From assembly GCA_905221605.1 (NCBI GenBank), contig CAJNDS010002352.1, positions 186,001 through 250,000 of the forward strand: a stretch of DNA of 64,000 bases. Reading direction: 5' to 3'. Positions 1 through 11,579 of this stretch are shown here, piece after piece; the stretch's first letter is position 1, and each line of letters opens with the position of its first letter. Below the pieces are notes generated by a model, which made no database searches, had not been told where the DNA came from, and was given only the letters and a program-made list of their open reading frames with translations. Position numbers and translations under genes: made by a program. The stretch comes from Symbiodinium natans. Lineage: Eukaryota; Sar; Dinophyceae; Suessiales; Symbiodiniaceae.

Positions 1-1640
1 TGAAGAAGCCCCAAAAGATGGTCAACTGGCTTGTAAGGAAGGGTTGAGGGTGGTCTCGAAGATGCCATGATCCCGGAACGTAACAAACAGCTACTTGTAA
101 GCTGGGGTTCAGGATGCCGTTCAGCTACGTTCGGACTTCATGCTTGCAGGAGTCCTCAAACGGACAAATCTGTTGACGAAAGTCGCCGAGGGACTTCTCC
201 TGCACCGCAAGCCTGAACCCTGAGCCTATGACCTGTCAGCTCGAGTCGAGGAAATCTTTCGGGACCTTCAGGCACTTCGGCCGACGGCGACTCGGCTCCG
301 CAGTTAGCAATGCGCTCCAACACTTGCAACAGGGGGATGCACCCTGCGAGCTTGATATAGAGCCCGAGATGGCTTGTTTCACAATTGACAAAGCCCGAGT
401 TGTAGCCCAAAGCCTTGGAAAGCATCAGGTGCTGAAAGGGGTCCCGGCCTTCTGGGAACGCGTCCAGCGTGCGGCAAGGCTCGTGCAGGCCTCCCGACGA
501 GAAGGAGATGTGGTTGCTTTCTGGGAGTGGCATGCTTATGATTCCGGGGACATAGGGTGGTTTGAAGGTGATGGCGGGCTTTGAGACGTGAGCTGTGAGC
601 AGGGGTCGTGCCTCTCCTTGCCGTCCACACTCGCATGCACATATCTCACGAAGCACATGGCGGTGCATGTCCCAATTGCCACATGCCACTGCTTCAACCG
701 TCGAGTCGTATGGGTGTTGTCTGGTTTATAGCGAGTGTTGAGCTCACAGTGCTAGAAATGACAGCAGCAGTGGCCATCCATCGTCCTCATGTGGCAACGG
801 GGCCGTCCTGGCAGAGAGAGGCCGTACACGACATGAAAGCTTCTTCAAATCAAGGATCGGGCGCTATGCTTGCTCGGAGGCCGCTGCCGCGTGCTGCAGC
901 TCGGTCCTGTTTGGCTTCAAGAACGATGGGCTTGCAAAGTTGAGGGTGCAGGGGTTCTGGCATTGAGGGTAAAGAGTCTGCACCGCTCGACGTTACTCAC
1001 GTTCGCCTTCCAAGGGGTACGCAGCCCAAGGATTTGTGGTGCTGGTGCGCTGAACCCTGGTGTGGCCGAATGGTGCCCCAGCTGCGCTGGTGCGAGCTGC
1101 GCAAGGATTGCACGTTTGAGAGAAGCAGGTGTAGTTCTTGTTGGGAGGACCTCATATTGGGGGACGTGGGGCTCGTGAAGCTGTCTGCCGAGCAAACCCG
1201 AGGTCCTTGGGCCGCCAAAAGCCCTTCAACTCTTGCCCCAAACCCCTCCAAACACAGCGTAGGTTTCGCACATGTGCGGTGGACACTGGCCCGGTGGAGT
1301 TTCTGGAGATGTATGGAGGACCTTTTGGGTCAGCTTTCTTGCGTTTGCTTCGTGGGGCTGTGGGGGGCTATGCCGAGGGGCTTCAGGGCTTGGGGGATCA
1401 GGATGTAGCGATTGTTGCTTTTTTGCTTGTCAGGCACCGAGTGTGGTAACATCGCTGTCAACCGAAAGATCAACAGGGGCATCGAGTTCAAGGTGCCGAG
1501 GCCCTTGCCTGGTAGCCTACAGATCACTCAACCCGGGTTGCGTACCTTGAACGAACGTAGAGTAAGATGCGGTGACAAGGAAGCCAGACTGTTTGTACCG
1601 CATAAACAAGCCTGTTATCGTAGCAAAATCTGAGATTCCC
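1..1640. other. 5' edge region, candidate exons only
   Basis: About 1.6 kb of mixed-composition DNA with almost no telomere-like heptamers. Open frames exist on both strands (156-689 minus, 228-584 plus), but neither shows a recognisable domain and they overlap, so at most one can be real. The most coding-like pieces are on the + strand near 1270-1410 (contains GPVEFLEMYGGPFGSAFL) and 1440-1630 (contains GIEFKVPRPLPGSLQ). These could be upstream exons of the adenylation gene that starts to be recognisable at 2.1 kb, but no adenylation N-terminal motif was found here. Confidence 0.3.
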
Positions 1641-1667
1641 TCACTCTAGGCCAGTAACCTCACAAAA

Positions 1668-2107
1668 TTGCGGATGGCTCCGAAGGTGCACTCTTACGGA
1701 GACATGGCGGCCAACTGCGGCGAGCTCGTGGTAAAGAGCCTGGATGGCCATGCAGAGAAGCCCAATGGTGTAGGGATATGTGGGGCTTCGGCTTCCGGGA
1801 TCTCACAGCCGGGTATGGCATTTGGGTACAGGTACAGGCACCATTTCTAGGCGTAGAAGAGTCGGGCAGCTTGTATGCAGTGTGTTCTACACTGAGGACA
1901 GGGAAGCATATGTTCTCCTGCTACTACAAGGACTGCGTGCGCAAAGCTGTTGGCCAGGGATTTGAGTGCATGGGACAGGAATGCACGGAAAGAGACTCTG
2001 TGGAGCATCCATGTGTTTATGCCGTGTTGGCTCTGTTACGGCACGTTCCTGTTGAGGAAGCTAAGTTCATATATCATAACAACCAAATCAGAGTCTTTAT
2101 TATACAG
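1668..2107. other. Possible upstream exons of the adenylation gene
   Basis: Immediately 5' of the first recognisable adenylation exon. A + strand segment near 1690-1740 reads GDMAANCGELVVKSL, resembling the GELVVRGP-type strand that precedes the adenylation hinge. Another near 1905-1935 reads HMFSCYYKD, resembling the G-Y-Y-K-D step before DPERTA. I could not find donors whose phase fits the acceptor at 2107, so the exon limits are unresolved. Confidence 0.3.
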
Positions 2108-2944
2108 CGTGCTGGAGGACCCAGAGCGGACGGCCGCAGCGTTCACAGAGGCCCTCTCACCTTGCTTGTGCTGGACGGAAAGCACGCACCAAGTCCTAAG
2201 CTGCTTTCGAAGTCACATGTATTCTACAACACCGTTCCACCCCCCCTTCCCCCCCTCCGAGTGCCCCACCCCTGGTCCGGCAGACTATCAGTGGTGAAAG
2301 GAAGTTTCTCCGCTGGTGCTGTGGCTTTGGGGGTTAGGTCGGCACTGTGATGTCTCAGATCAAGGTGGCTGTTGATTTCGGAGCAACTTGATTGGGACAC
2401 ATGTGCCACAGTGGTTCCCCGTCGACAGCCTGGTCCTGTCAAGGACGGTTTCTACAAAATTGGGGACCTGGTACGTGTGGAGGGAGACGAGATGCTTAGC
2501 TCAGAGGGCTGCGTCATGTTATGCTCTAGAACTCGACCTTTCTATGTGTTTCATGCCGGAGGTTTTGCATCCACGTGATGGCAACATGAGAGACCCAAGG
2601 ATTGAAGTCATTGGTCGTGCAAAGACGTCCATTAAGCTGGCCATGGGCAAATGGGTCTTCCCAGAGTCTCTGGAGGCCTTGTACAGGACGTCTGCGCCCA
2701 AGAACTTGAATGGGTTCAGTGTGGTACCTCGCAGCGGAGGTATAGCTATAATGGCTTATCGTGTGTGCGTACACACACACATATATATATATATATACAT
2801 GTATATGTATGTACATAGACGTACGTATGTATGTTCTGGTACACCCCTGCCAGGACCGAGCTCGATGCCGACAATGTGCGACATGTCTTTGTTCATGGAG
2901 ACCTTCACCATGACGCTGTGGTCGCAGCGGCTCAGATCCGGAAT
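2108..2944 (+). CDS. AMP-binding (adenylation) domain, C-terminal half, four exons
   Basis: Part of a multi-exon adenylate-forming enzyme; such domains activate a carboxylate with ATP as an acyl-adenylate. Exons are about 2108-2165 (LEDPERTAAAFTEAL), 2384-2470 (DGFYKIGDL), 2562 to about 2713 (RIEVIGRAKTSIKLAMGKW, then FPESLEALY) and 2854-2944 (VRHVFVHGD, then AVVAAA). These are the core blocks around the GD motif, the hinge and the C-terminal subdomain, in the correct order. The 2471-2561 intron has donor GTACGT, acceptor CGGAG and matching phase 0. The sequence K-L-A-x-G-K-W-V-F-P-E-x-L-E-A-L-Y followed by V-F-V-H-G is closest to carboxylic-acid reductases and NRPS-like reductases. The upstream half of the domain is not recognised. 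The 2714-2853 intron holds a TA/TATG microsatellite. Confidence 0.72.
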
Positions 2945-5450
2945 GTAGTGTTTCCTTGCGAGTCCACAACCCGAGACCATTGATACACTTAGCATTTTGG
3001 CCGAATGGTTTCGGGTCCCCTGGCAGCTTCGTCATCGGACAGGACATACCAAACAACAGCTGACTCGACAACCCCGAGCCTGGCAAAATCAAACTTCAAG
3101 TGACCGTCCTGCACAGCATTCTCTTGTGTTCTCCTTCGCAGGCCCTGTTCTGCCCCCCTTAAACTCCTAACACCCCTTAAATCCCCAACTCTCCGAATTC
3201 CAAACCTCAAGCCCCAAACCCCAAACCCTCAACTCTCCAACCAAACCCCACACCCCAAACCTTTGGTGCGCTTCAGGTGGTTGATGCGGAGTCGAAGACC
3301 TCAGTCGCTTGGCTGCTCTTCGACTCAGCAGGTCGCAGCTTGGACACGGAGACGCCAATGCCCGAGGTTTAGAGTCTAGGGTTCAGGGCATGTAAAGAAA
3401 TACTGGGGGTTTACGTTTAGGGTTCCGGGTACATGTAGGCAGCTGACTGAACATGCGTTCATTCATAGTCTGCCCATCCCCCCCTCCCTGAGCCCTGAGC
3501 CCTGAGCCCGAAATCCTGAAGCTCCAGATGATGCAAGGACCCTTCCCACCTCCTGCAGAAGCTGCAGCGCCGGAGCCAGGCTCCGCTGTGCGCAGTGCTC
3601 TGGCTTCCTTTTGGCCTGTTGCTCTTGGTTTTTGCTAGCAAGACTGCTCCTAATTTATGGGGTGTAGCGCGCGCAACGGTAGGGGGGGTCCCAGCCCGGT
3701 TTCAGTTGCCGGAAGGTGCCAGGGAGGGGTCTCAGGGAGAAGTGCAGAAAGTTTCTGGTTGGGGAAGGGTTGGGAAGGGAAGGAGACCAGATCCTTGGTC
3801 TGTTTGTTCAAGACGCCTCTCAGCTGGAGAGACGAATTCCTTTTCATTGCTGCTGTTGCTTTGGTTTTCCTGAGCTGAATGATGGTTGCTATGAGACGTT
3901 TGGGCTGTGGGTTTTTTAAGGTTCAGGGTTCATGATTCAAACAGCTCCGGCCGAAGACTTTCGATGCAGGGTTCGTGACATGCAGTGCTTGCTGCTTTCC
4001 TTATATGGGATCCTAGATGGGTAATATCGGGGCTACTGTGGTAGATGGGTGTATATGGCAACAGAAGTTGGCATATTGCATCTCTTAATGCCCGAAGCAC
4101 CGGGCTCCTTTTGTGGGCTTCAACAACGGGGCGCCTGGTTTAGGGCAGCCCCTCTCCTCCTCCCCCCCACCCCCCCACACTTGTAGCCCCCTTGATCTTG
4201 AGGTGCTTTTGGCAGAACAGCCGTTTTCCCAAGAAGCAGGAACGCTGAATAGTACAGGCTCGGCTCGGGGGAAAGGGCGAACATTGTGGTAGGAATGCTG
4301 TAATTCGGGCTGTGGCCCTGCGTTGTGACGTCACCCACTTTCTTAGACAGCCAACATCTGTGAGTCACCGAACATTGGGAGCTGGGCTGATGTTCGTCCA
4401 TGTGCTGCTTGCTGTCTCTGTCACCGCAGTAACACCAGCAGGCCACGGATTTCAGACCGAACGCGTCGGCAGATTTTTTGATTGGGCTCTTATTCCACTC
4501 CCTTGCTGAGGGAAACTGGACAGAAAGTGCCTTCTGTCCATTTATGGAGCAGCAATCGAAGATGAGCTACAGAGGCAAGACGGGTGAACGCATAGATCTC
4601 CAGCAGAAGAGGTTTAGGAGTTTAGGGTCAGAGAACGAACAAGGAAGTCGACCTCACCACCTAGACCCAAGATGCTTAAACCTGAAGCCCAAAGTCAGTC
4701 CCCCTGAAGAGGAGTGCCGTCTCGGCGGCGCGAGCTTCGCTCAGCGAGATGGACACGGCCTGGAGCTTCAAGAAGCGTCTTGCTTGGTTTTTTCGTGTTT
4801 ACCGCACAGGGCTGAAAGAAGACAGTCTCGTTGTTCTGACCATTGCCATTGCGATTACGATTGCCATCTCCATTTTCAGTACGATGCGAACCACCTGCCA
4901 GTTTCAAGCGTCCAATGTTGGCTCTAAGCCCTACCTTCAAATCAAGTAGACGATGAGTTTGGGCAGCAAGAACCTAGTTTTTGGGTGATGGAGCCCGTTT
5001 GCTTTGGGGAACTTAGGGATTTCGGGTAAGCCCGCAACCTCTTTTTGCCCAGGCAGGGCGGCACCTCCTTGCAGGCTGCGCGAATTGAGCCTCGGATGTC
5101 TCTGTGAGTTGAGGAAATCTCCCGGCTTTTCGGAAAGTGGGCAGGTCTCTAGTGTGGTCCATTTTGGGGTCCTTGTTGAAGTAGGGAGCCTCATCTTTAG
5201 GGGACCTGCAAAGCGAACCATCATTTTTGCTGTTGCCCTTCGCAAGTACATGCATGTATACGTGCAGTACTTGGCGGGCTCTGTGGGCACTTGAGGAACA
5301 TGAAGTTGTGCAAACAGTCTTCCCATGTTTTGACATCTTAGCAACCAGATCAGGGTTTGGAGCGGCTTTGCCTGTTCCTGAGCGCTTTCCGATGTCTCAG
5401 ACGGCGTGTTCAGACCTAATCTAGACACTTGTCAGGTTGAAGGAAACACT
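2945..5450. other. 2.5-kb interval between adenylation and reductase exons
   Basis: No domain was recognised with confidence. Candidate + strand exons are 3277-3368 (acceptor CTTCAG; reads VVDAESKTSVAWLLFDSAG) and the region near 3560-3640 (AAAPEPGSAVRSALASFWP). A few CCAAACCC-type degenerate heptamers lie at 3170-3260. Between 4.1 and 5.0 kb there are overlapping open frames with no recognisable motif. A carrier domain would be expected here or just downstream if the adenylation and reductase exons belong to one gene. Confidence 0.3.
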
Positions 5451-5451
5451 G

Positions 5452-6300
<849 letters not shown>

Positions 6301-6343
6301 GTGATTCTATTGTTTTGATGCAGTTCCAGACATAAACTTGCAG

Positions 6344-6993
6344 TGCTGGAACAAGCAACTCGAACAAATCAGGACAAGAACAGCAGCCCAGCAAGTCCTG
6401 AACTTGAGGCGCGGCTCTACCTGGAGCTTGGAGTTCCGATGTCGCGGGCAGTTCAGCTGCCCCTCGGGTGCAAGGAGGCATCTTGCCCGGAGGGCGCCTG
6501 CAGGCTGTCTTGTGGGTCTTGCACTGTTTTGTTGTGTTTGGGTGGTGTTTGGTGTCAGGAAGGCAACCCTAAACCCTGTGCCCTGAACCCCAAACCCCAA
6601 ACCCCAAGCCCTAAACCCCAAACCCCAAACCCCAAAACCCTATCCCGTCTCTGGAATCGCCCTCCACTAGTCCCAGAGGCTGCTCTCGGACCAGCCGCTG
6701 GTCGACGTCCAGTCTCAGTTGGAGGAGGTCCTCTATGGGTTTAGGGGTTTAGGGGTTAAGGGTTAAGGGTTTAGGGTTTAGGGTTTAAGGGTTTAGGGTT
6801 TAGGGTTTGGGGCTTGGTTGCAAGTTACGAATTTGCTAGGGCCGGGTATAAGGGGAGGAGAGTGTGTTCCTGGTTTCCTTTCAAGGCTTCCTCAGCTCTT
6901 AAAAGCTCTGGTCCTTCAGACTCCTTTTTGCGAGGTGCCCTGAATCCATTCCCACCTACTCTAACGCCATGACATACAACGGCCGCACTTCGG
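6344..6993 (+). CDS. Linker and possible degenerate carrier domain of the adenylation-reductase gene (three exons)
   Basis: Exons at 6344 to about 6525, 6677-6738 and 6920-6993. The first has acceptor AACTTGCAG and contains YLELGVPMSRAVQL. The second reads RLLSDQPLVDVQSQLEEV. The third contains ESIPTYSNAMTYNGRTS. Phases agree at both inner junctions: GG+A across 6739-6919, and G+CC into the next exon at 7091. The intron after 6738 starts as GTTTAGGG, so the donor sits inside a telomere-like repeat. LELG...AVQL matches the context of a peptidyl-carrier 4'-phosphopantetheine site, but the expected D-S-L is not seen (P-M-S instead). Carrier identity is therefore only suggested. Confidence 0.55.
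6738..6815. repeat. TTTAGGG array at intron 5' end
   Basis: Near-perfect and degenerate TTTAGGG copies beginning directly at the exon end; the first copy supplies the GT donor. A C-rich counterpart (CCCCAAA/CCCTAAA) ends just before the upstream exon at about 6570-6650. Confidence 0.9.
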
Positions 6994-7090
6994 GTGTAGG
7001 GTTCAGGGTTTTGGGCTTAGGGTCTAGAACTCTAGAACGTTTCAGGGTTCAGGGTCGAGGGTTCAGGGTTTTGGTGGAAAAGGCCAAAAG

Positions 7091-7221
7091 CCGAGGTGGA
7101 CGCCCTGGCAGATTCCCAGCTGGAGCTACCGCAGCCACAGGAGCTGGGCCTGGGGGGGGGGGGGAGCTTTGAAATCACCCAGCTGCAGGTCGAGGGCAAG
7201 GCTGCATATGGGAGGTCTCGG

Positions 7222-7263
<42 letters not shown>

Positions 7264-7637
7264 CGACGACGATTGCAGTTGCGGGTGTAATCGTGTTGGT
7301 ATTGCTGCAGTTTTTGGTTATTCTGATTGTTCGTTCCCATTCTTTGCAGCAGGCGCGGAAGCCTCAAGAAGGCGTGGAGTACACACTGCTGACAGGCGGG
7401 CTCCTGGAAGCTTCGGGGTGTGGATTGTTTTTGTAGGGCCCTTCGGTCTTCTCGCTTTTGGCCTACTCGCTCGTCACGTAGTTCAGAGCACCTTAAGCCT
7501 TACAGAAAGTACCCGGCAAACCCTTCCAAACTCTTAAACCCTGAAACAAAGATCGAACCATTCCAGGTGCCACAGGCATGGTGGGCCGCTACATCTTGGC
7601 TGAGCTTCTGGAGCATCAGCCATGGACTTACGATGAC
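7091..7637 (+). CDS. Thioester-reductase (extended SDR) domain, N-terminal exons
   Basis: Exons 7091-7200, 7350-7395 and 7567-7637. The first (AEVDALADSQLELPQPQELG) contains a 13-G run that encodes four glycines in frame before SFEITQLQVEGK. The second ends EYTLLTG at a GC donor (AG|GCGGG). The third continues ATGMVGRYILAELL, restoring the Rossmann signature T-G-A-T-G-x-V-G-R in phase 1. Donor choice at 7200 is also AAG|GC (phase 0); the GT at 7215 would not match the next acceptor. The 7638 donor is GTACGT. These domains bind NAD(P)H and reductively release an acyl group from a carrier. This is the Lys2/CAR-type reductase family. Confidence 0.75.
7215..7275. repeat. (GAT)n microsatellite
   Basis: About 14 GAT units followed by GAC units, inside the intron between the first two reductase exons. 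It produces false poly-Met and poly-Asp frames. Confidence 0.9.
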
Positions 7638-8003
7638 GTACGTCTCAGGGAGTTTTCGGATGCTCAAAGAGGGTTCCTCGGAGGCCACGGCGTGTTATCA
7701 TCGCGGACTTAAGCTGCAAGTTTCTCTCAGACTAGGGCCTGATGAGTCGGTGCTTCCCCTCAAAGCCTGGTGTGTTGTCATGCCTCTGCGATATTGGTGG
7801 TGAGGCTGCGCCCACCTCATGCGCAGATTGTCGCTGTCCAGGGCACTTAACGTGACAACACCCTTCTTCGGACAATGCAATGCGCATCAAGTCTTGGGCG
7901 TGGCTTCATGCCCCTGGCCCTCGAAACACCCTGAAAGCCCCTAGGATCTTTTCCGATTGGGGTGTGGTGTGTAGGGTCTAGGACGAGTTTGCACGAACAT
8001 CAG

Positions 8004-9094
8004 GAGGCCGGTGCTTTGCCTGGTACGCGCGGCCTCGGCATCTCGGTCCCAGCCGTCAAATTGCAGATTCCGTATGAAGCAGGGTCCTGCGGTGCATTCC
8101 GCCAAGCCTACATAGAGAGCAGATGCATGTGCGACCCTGCCCTTCCCCCGCTGCCCTGATCCCATACGCCGCAAAGCCTTCCGCAGTTTTGGGGCTCAGG
8201 AACACCAGGCTCGGCAGCGACTGGCCCAGGCGCTAACGCAGTGCGGCCGCTACCGACCAGAGTGGTGGATGCCTCAGGCTCGAAAAAACGGGAAGCCCCA
8301 AGAGTTGAGCCTCAGGCTCGGACTGCCAGTGTGAGGATTGTGAGGGCCATTCCAAACTTCTCTAGACTCAAACCCTGACCCCACACAAAATCCGGCAACA
8401 GATTCACCAGTAGCCCAGACCTCGACACACCAAGCCCACTAGAACTCAATCAGCGCTCCCTTGCAAGGCCACACTGAGACCCATTAAAATGAGCTGAACC
8501 GCAACCCGAACGCGAGCAGCACAAACCCGAGACTGCATTCCACAGTTGCTTATGAACCACGAGTTTGCAGGACATGGTTTTGTTATTCGAATGTTTTTGC
8601 TTAAGACGATTCAAGACGACTATGTCCACCTTGGTGTTTCAGGCTTGGATGTTGTTCTTATGTGGGTTTGCTACTGGCGTGGATCATTGTGTAGAGGGTC
8701 GGGCTTGGGTTGCTGGATGGCTTTGAGTCGCACAGCTCGCAAGCCGCTGGTGAGGTCACTTCTAACGGCTCTGTTGTGATATGGCCTAGGGAAGTGTGCT
8801 GTGAGAAAATGGAAGTGGCCATCGCTAGCTTGCTCTTCCCAAGGTGGCCTCAGTTGGTTGTGTCCACAGAATCTCTTTCCAAGCGCCCTGGCATCAAATA
8901 AGCTTGGTGTCGGCCGTTCGTTACTCTTTGGGAAGTTCCTGGCACAGGGGCCAACAGCAAAGGCGCAAGCCATCTTCGTGTTATGAAACCGCCCCTGCGC
9001 CTCGTTTTGAGGCCATTGGAGCTGGACCGCCCCGTGAAGGACGTCATCCATGCGGCTGCAAAGGCAGTTTGATGTCAGCAGCGTTGAGACACTG
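8004..9094 (+). CDS. Thioester-reductase domain, second part (three exons)
   Basis: Exons about 8004-8051 (RPVLCLVRAASASRS), 8187-8330 (FGAQEHQARQRLAQAL, later LSLRLGLP) and 9012-9094 (LELDRPVKDVIHAAAKAV, then DVSSVETL). The order C-L-V-R-A, A-x-x-R-L, L-G-L, then D-V-I-H-A-A-A is the standard layout of the reductase domain. The 8331-9011 intron has donor GTGAGG, and its phase 2 fits the one-base start at 9012. Within the last exon the frame must shift by one base between HAAAKAV and DVSSVETL (around 9064-9071), so this copy has a frameshift or the sequence has an error there. The donor after 9094 is GTGCGT. Confidence 0.65.
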
Positions 9095-9429
9095 GTGCGT
9101 ACACTGGGGGCACAATTTCTGAAATCGGGTGCTTTTCAATCTTCACAGCATTTCGGAACTTCGAACCCCAGTCCCTGTGGACTTCTTGGCCACATGTCGG
9201 AGGTGGATCTGAAGGCGGCTTATGCTGCCCACCGAGCCGCAAACGCCGCTGGTGGCAGCCAAAGGGATCCAAGGATTTCGTGTGTGGAGGAGGTCGACTG
9301 CGCTGACATGACGTGAGGAGACGGTAAGACCTCTTAGGGCCTCAGGGCCCTTCCCCGAAGGGGCAGCCTTCATGCAAGCAAAGAGCAGCATCACCTGGGA
9401 CACCTGGCCTGTGAGCTCCCTGCCCCAAG

Positions 9430-9638
9430 GTCCTGGGCACATACAACATCCTGAGCTGCGCGGCGACGGCGGGGCAGGGGTTTGGGCTTGAGGTTTGGAG
9501 AAATCCTAAATCCCAATATTAAACCCCCCCCCCTAACCTCCCGAGCATCATGATGTCATTCTCAACGCTTTCGGGAGGTTGGCGCCAGAGTGGTCTTCCT
9601 CTCCACCACGGATGTTTACCAGGATAAGGCCCAGGCAG
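9430..9638 (+). CDS. Thioester-reductase domain, third part (two exons)
   Basis: Exon 9430-9473 reads VLGTYNILSCAATAG, the N-V-L-G-T-x-x-x-L-x-x-A block. Exon 9589-9638 continues VVFLSTTDVYQDKAQ, the S-T-x-x-V-Y block containing the catalytic Thr/Ser. The intron 9474-9588 is GC-AG (GG|GCAGGGG ... GCGCCAG|A) with matching phase 2. It begins with a G-rich degenerate heptamer tract and ends after a C-rich tract. An alternative frame through 9339-9476 looks coding but is a shadow; the SDR frame explains the region better. Confidence 0.75.
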
Positions 9639-9726
9639 GTCTGGGGCGTTTATTGCACATCGGAATTGGGTGTGGGCACGTTTCCTGGCCCGAACTTTGT
9701 TGTCCTTTCACAGCAGCCTCCTTCGC

Positions 9727-9818
9727 CCTAAACCCCAAACCCCAAACCCCAAACCCTAAACCCCAAACCCCAAACCCTAAACCCTAAACCCTAAACCCTA
9801 AGCCCTAAACCCTAAACC
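9727..9818. repeat. CCCTAAA/CCCCAAA array
   Basis: About 13 tandem copies, changing from CCCCAAA to perfect CCCTAAA. It lies upstream of the next candidate exon at 9863. Confidence 0.95.
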
Positions 9819-9862
9819 ACCTCCTTCTCTCCCCGACCTGAGCCTTCTTTGCGGTGAGGCAG

Positions 9863-10560
9863 ACGCCTGTGCCGTGGATCCGCGAAAGGAGGCCGCAGCT
9901 CGCGGAGCATTTCCATCTTGTCATTACATTAGGTTTAGTTTTGTAATCGTTGTTGGTATTCTGATAGTTTTATGATTAGTATTCTGATTAATTAGTACCA
10001 TGACTAGTTTATGATTAGTCTGATGACTAGCATTTTGATTTGTATGATGATAGGTGTTATGATGAGTATTTGCAAGCAACATCCCCGCCTATCAGTGCCC
10101 AATACACTCCTAGTGCCCTCGCGAAGGTCCTCACAGATGGGAGGCACGGCTACGCTGCCTCGAAGGCTGGTGCGTGCGATCGGGAGCCCTTCCCCAAAAC
10201 CCCGTTTTTTTACTCAAACATCCTAAGCTTTCTAAGCCCTCAGCATCCTAAACCCTACAGTTTGAAGGCCTTAACATCCTAAGCGCCAGACCCCCCCTCC
10301 CACCCCCCCCACCAGCCCAAGACCCCCGAAGCCTCGGCGAGGCGGTCGGTGAGGCGCTCGTGGCCCAGGCACTGCGCCAAGGCCCTGCTTCCTCTCCCTT
10401 CCTTTTTGTTGGGCGACGTTGCGGGGGTTTCTTCTTGTTTTGTTGGGGGGATGGGGGGTTGGGTGGGGAGAAGGGGGGGGTGTTCAGGGTTTGGGCTTTA
10501 TAGGGCCTGAAGAAGCGGCTTGGGTTGACGGGCTGGGTCTGAATTATGCAGTCGATCTCG
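9863..10560 (+). CDS. Thioester-reductase domain, active-site region (four exons)
   Basis: Exons about 9863-9930 (DACAVDPRKEAAARGAF; weakest), 10077-10169 (SPPISAQYTPSALAKV ... HGYAASKA), 10322-10381 (RSLGEAVGEALVAQALRQ) and 10504-10560 (PEEAAWVDGLGLNYAVDL). Y-A-A-S-K supplies the SDR catalytic Tyr-x-x-x-Lys. The acidic E-A-L-V-x-x-A helix following it is typical. Phases agree at every junction (1 then 2 bases). The 10170 donor is GTGCGT, and the 10382 donor is GC (CAAG|GCCCTG). The RPG strand expected after the helix was not found. Confidence 0.65.
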
Positions 10561-10675
10561 GTTTTGGGTTGGGGAATTCAAGTTTCCCTGAGCCCTCTAA
10601 CACTAGGCCCTGAACTCCCTAAACCCCACACCATCGCCGTTTCGGCTGCCAAAGGGAGTAGCCTGATCTCTGCAG

Positions 10676-10733
10676 TCCTGAGAGAAAAGCCGCTCTTCCG
10701 GCCATGCCCCTCGGCTGAGATTGATAACGGGGG
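10676..10733 (+). CDS. Thioester-reductase exon
   Basis: Begins after acceptor CTCTGCAG and reads VLREKPLFRPCPSAEIDNG. Together with the preceding exon it gives Y-A-V-D-L-V-L-R-E-K-P-L-F, fitting the D-x-x-x-R-x-L segment of reductase domains. The phase (one base plus two) agrees with the donor at 10560. The exon end is uncertain; a G-run starts at 10729. Confidence 0.55.
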
Positions 10734-10829
10734 GAGGAGCCGACCCCGCAGGAGAACAAGTTTTGGGTTTGGGGTTGGTAGTTTGGGTTTGTGGTTCGGG
10801 GTTTAGGCGTCAATGTCCGCTTCGGGGCC

Positions 10830-11410
10830 AGATGTTGCAAAACCAACTGCCCCAGTGATTGCGCGCATTTGACGAGGCAGGAGGGGAGCATCATGAGCAT
10901 CAGCTGGGTATATTTCCGACCACATGGCCCCCCTAGACTCCAGATGTTAACCAACTGCCCCAGTGCTTGCGCGCATTTGACGAGGCAGGAGGGGAGCATC
11001 ATGAGCATCAGCTGGGTATTTTCCGGCCACATGGCCTCCCCTAGCCTCCAGATGTTGCAAAACCAACTGCCCCAGTGATTGCGCGCATTTGACGAGCATC
11101 ATGAGCATTAGCTGGGTATATTTCCGGCCACGACTCCAGATGCTGCAAAACCAACTGCCCCAGTGATTGCGACGAGGCAGGAGGGGAGCATCACGAGCAT
11201 CAGCTGGGTATATTTCCGGCCGCATGGCCCCCTGGACTGCAGATGTTGCGAAACCAACTGCCCAGTGAGTGCACGCATTTGACGAGGCAGGAGGGGAGCA
11301 TCATGAGCATCAGCTGGGTATATTTCTGGCCACATGGCCCCCCTAGACTCCAGATGTTGCAAAACCAACTGCCCCAGTGAGTGCATTTGACGAGGCAGGA
11401 GGGCGGGAGG
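10830..11410. repeat. Minisatellite, about 107-base unit, about five copies
   Basis: Each unit holds GACGAGGCAGGAGGGGAGCA, then TCATGAGCATCAGCTGGGTA, then TTTCCGGCCACATGGCCCCC and CTGCCCCAGTGATTGCGCGC. Copies start near 10875, 10980, 11090 (partly deleted), 11172 and 11281, with a partial copy near 11389. Located in a reductase-gene intron. Its core GCATCATGAGCATCAGC is the reverse complement of the core of the 32.8-36.7 kb array. Confidence 0.95.
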
Positions 11411-11470
11411 GAAAAAGGCAGGTTTCACACCCGCAAACCCATCCAACACGCCACCAGGGTCGGCGGCCCC

Positions 11471-11571
11471 AAACCAAAACCCCTAAACCCTAAACCCAAA
11501 ACCCCTCAACCCTAAACCCCAAACCCCAAACCCTAAACCCTAAACCCCAAACCCTAAACCCAAACTTTCAA
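11471..11571. repeat. CCCTAAA array before exon
   Basis: Tandem perfect and degenerate CCCTAAA/CCCCAAA copies ending about 9 bases before the exon that starts at 11580. Confidence 0.95.
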
Positions 11572-11579
11572 TTTCTGAG

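Noticed and set aside
228-584. 118-codon + frame and overlapping 177-codon minus frame
   Set aside because: Both are open over the same bases with no domain, no splice context and no clear bias; left unannotated as genes.
9339-9476. Frame reading KSSITWDTWPVSSLPQG and a 25-base intron at 9313-9337
   Set aside because: It looked coding and phase-consistent, but the overlapping frame VLGTYNILSCAATAG fits the reductase domain and joins correctly to the next exon, so this one is a shadow.
10830-11410. CRISPR-like regular repeat
   Set aside because: Units are contiguous tandem copies of about 107 bases without unique spacers, in a eukaryotic intron.
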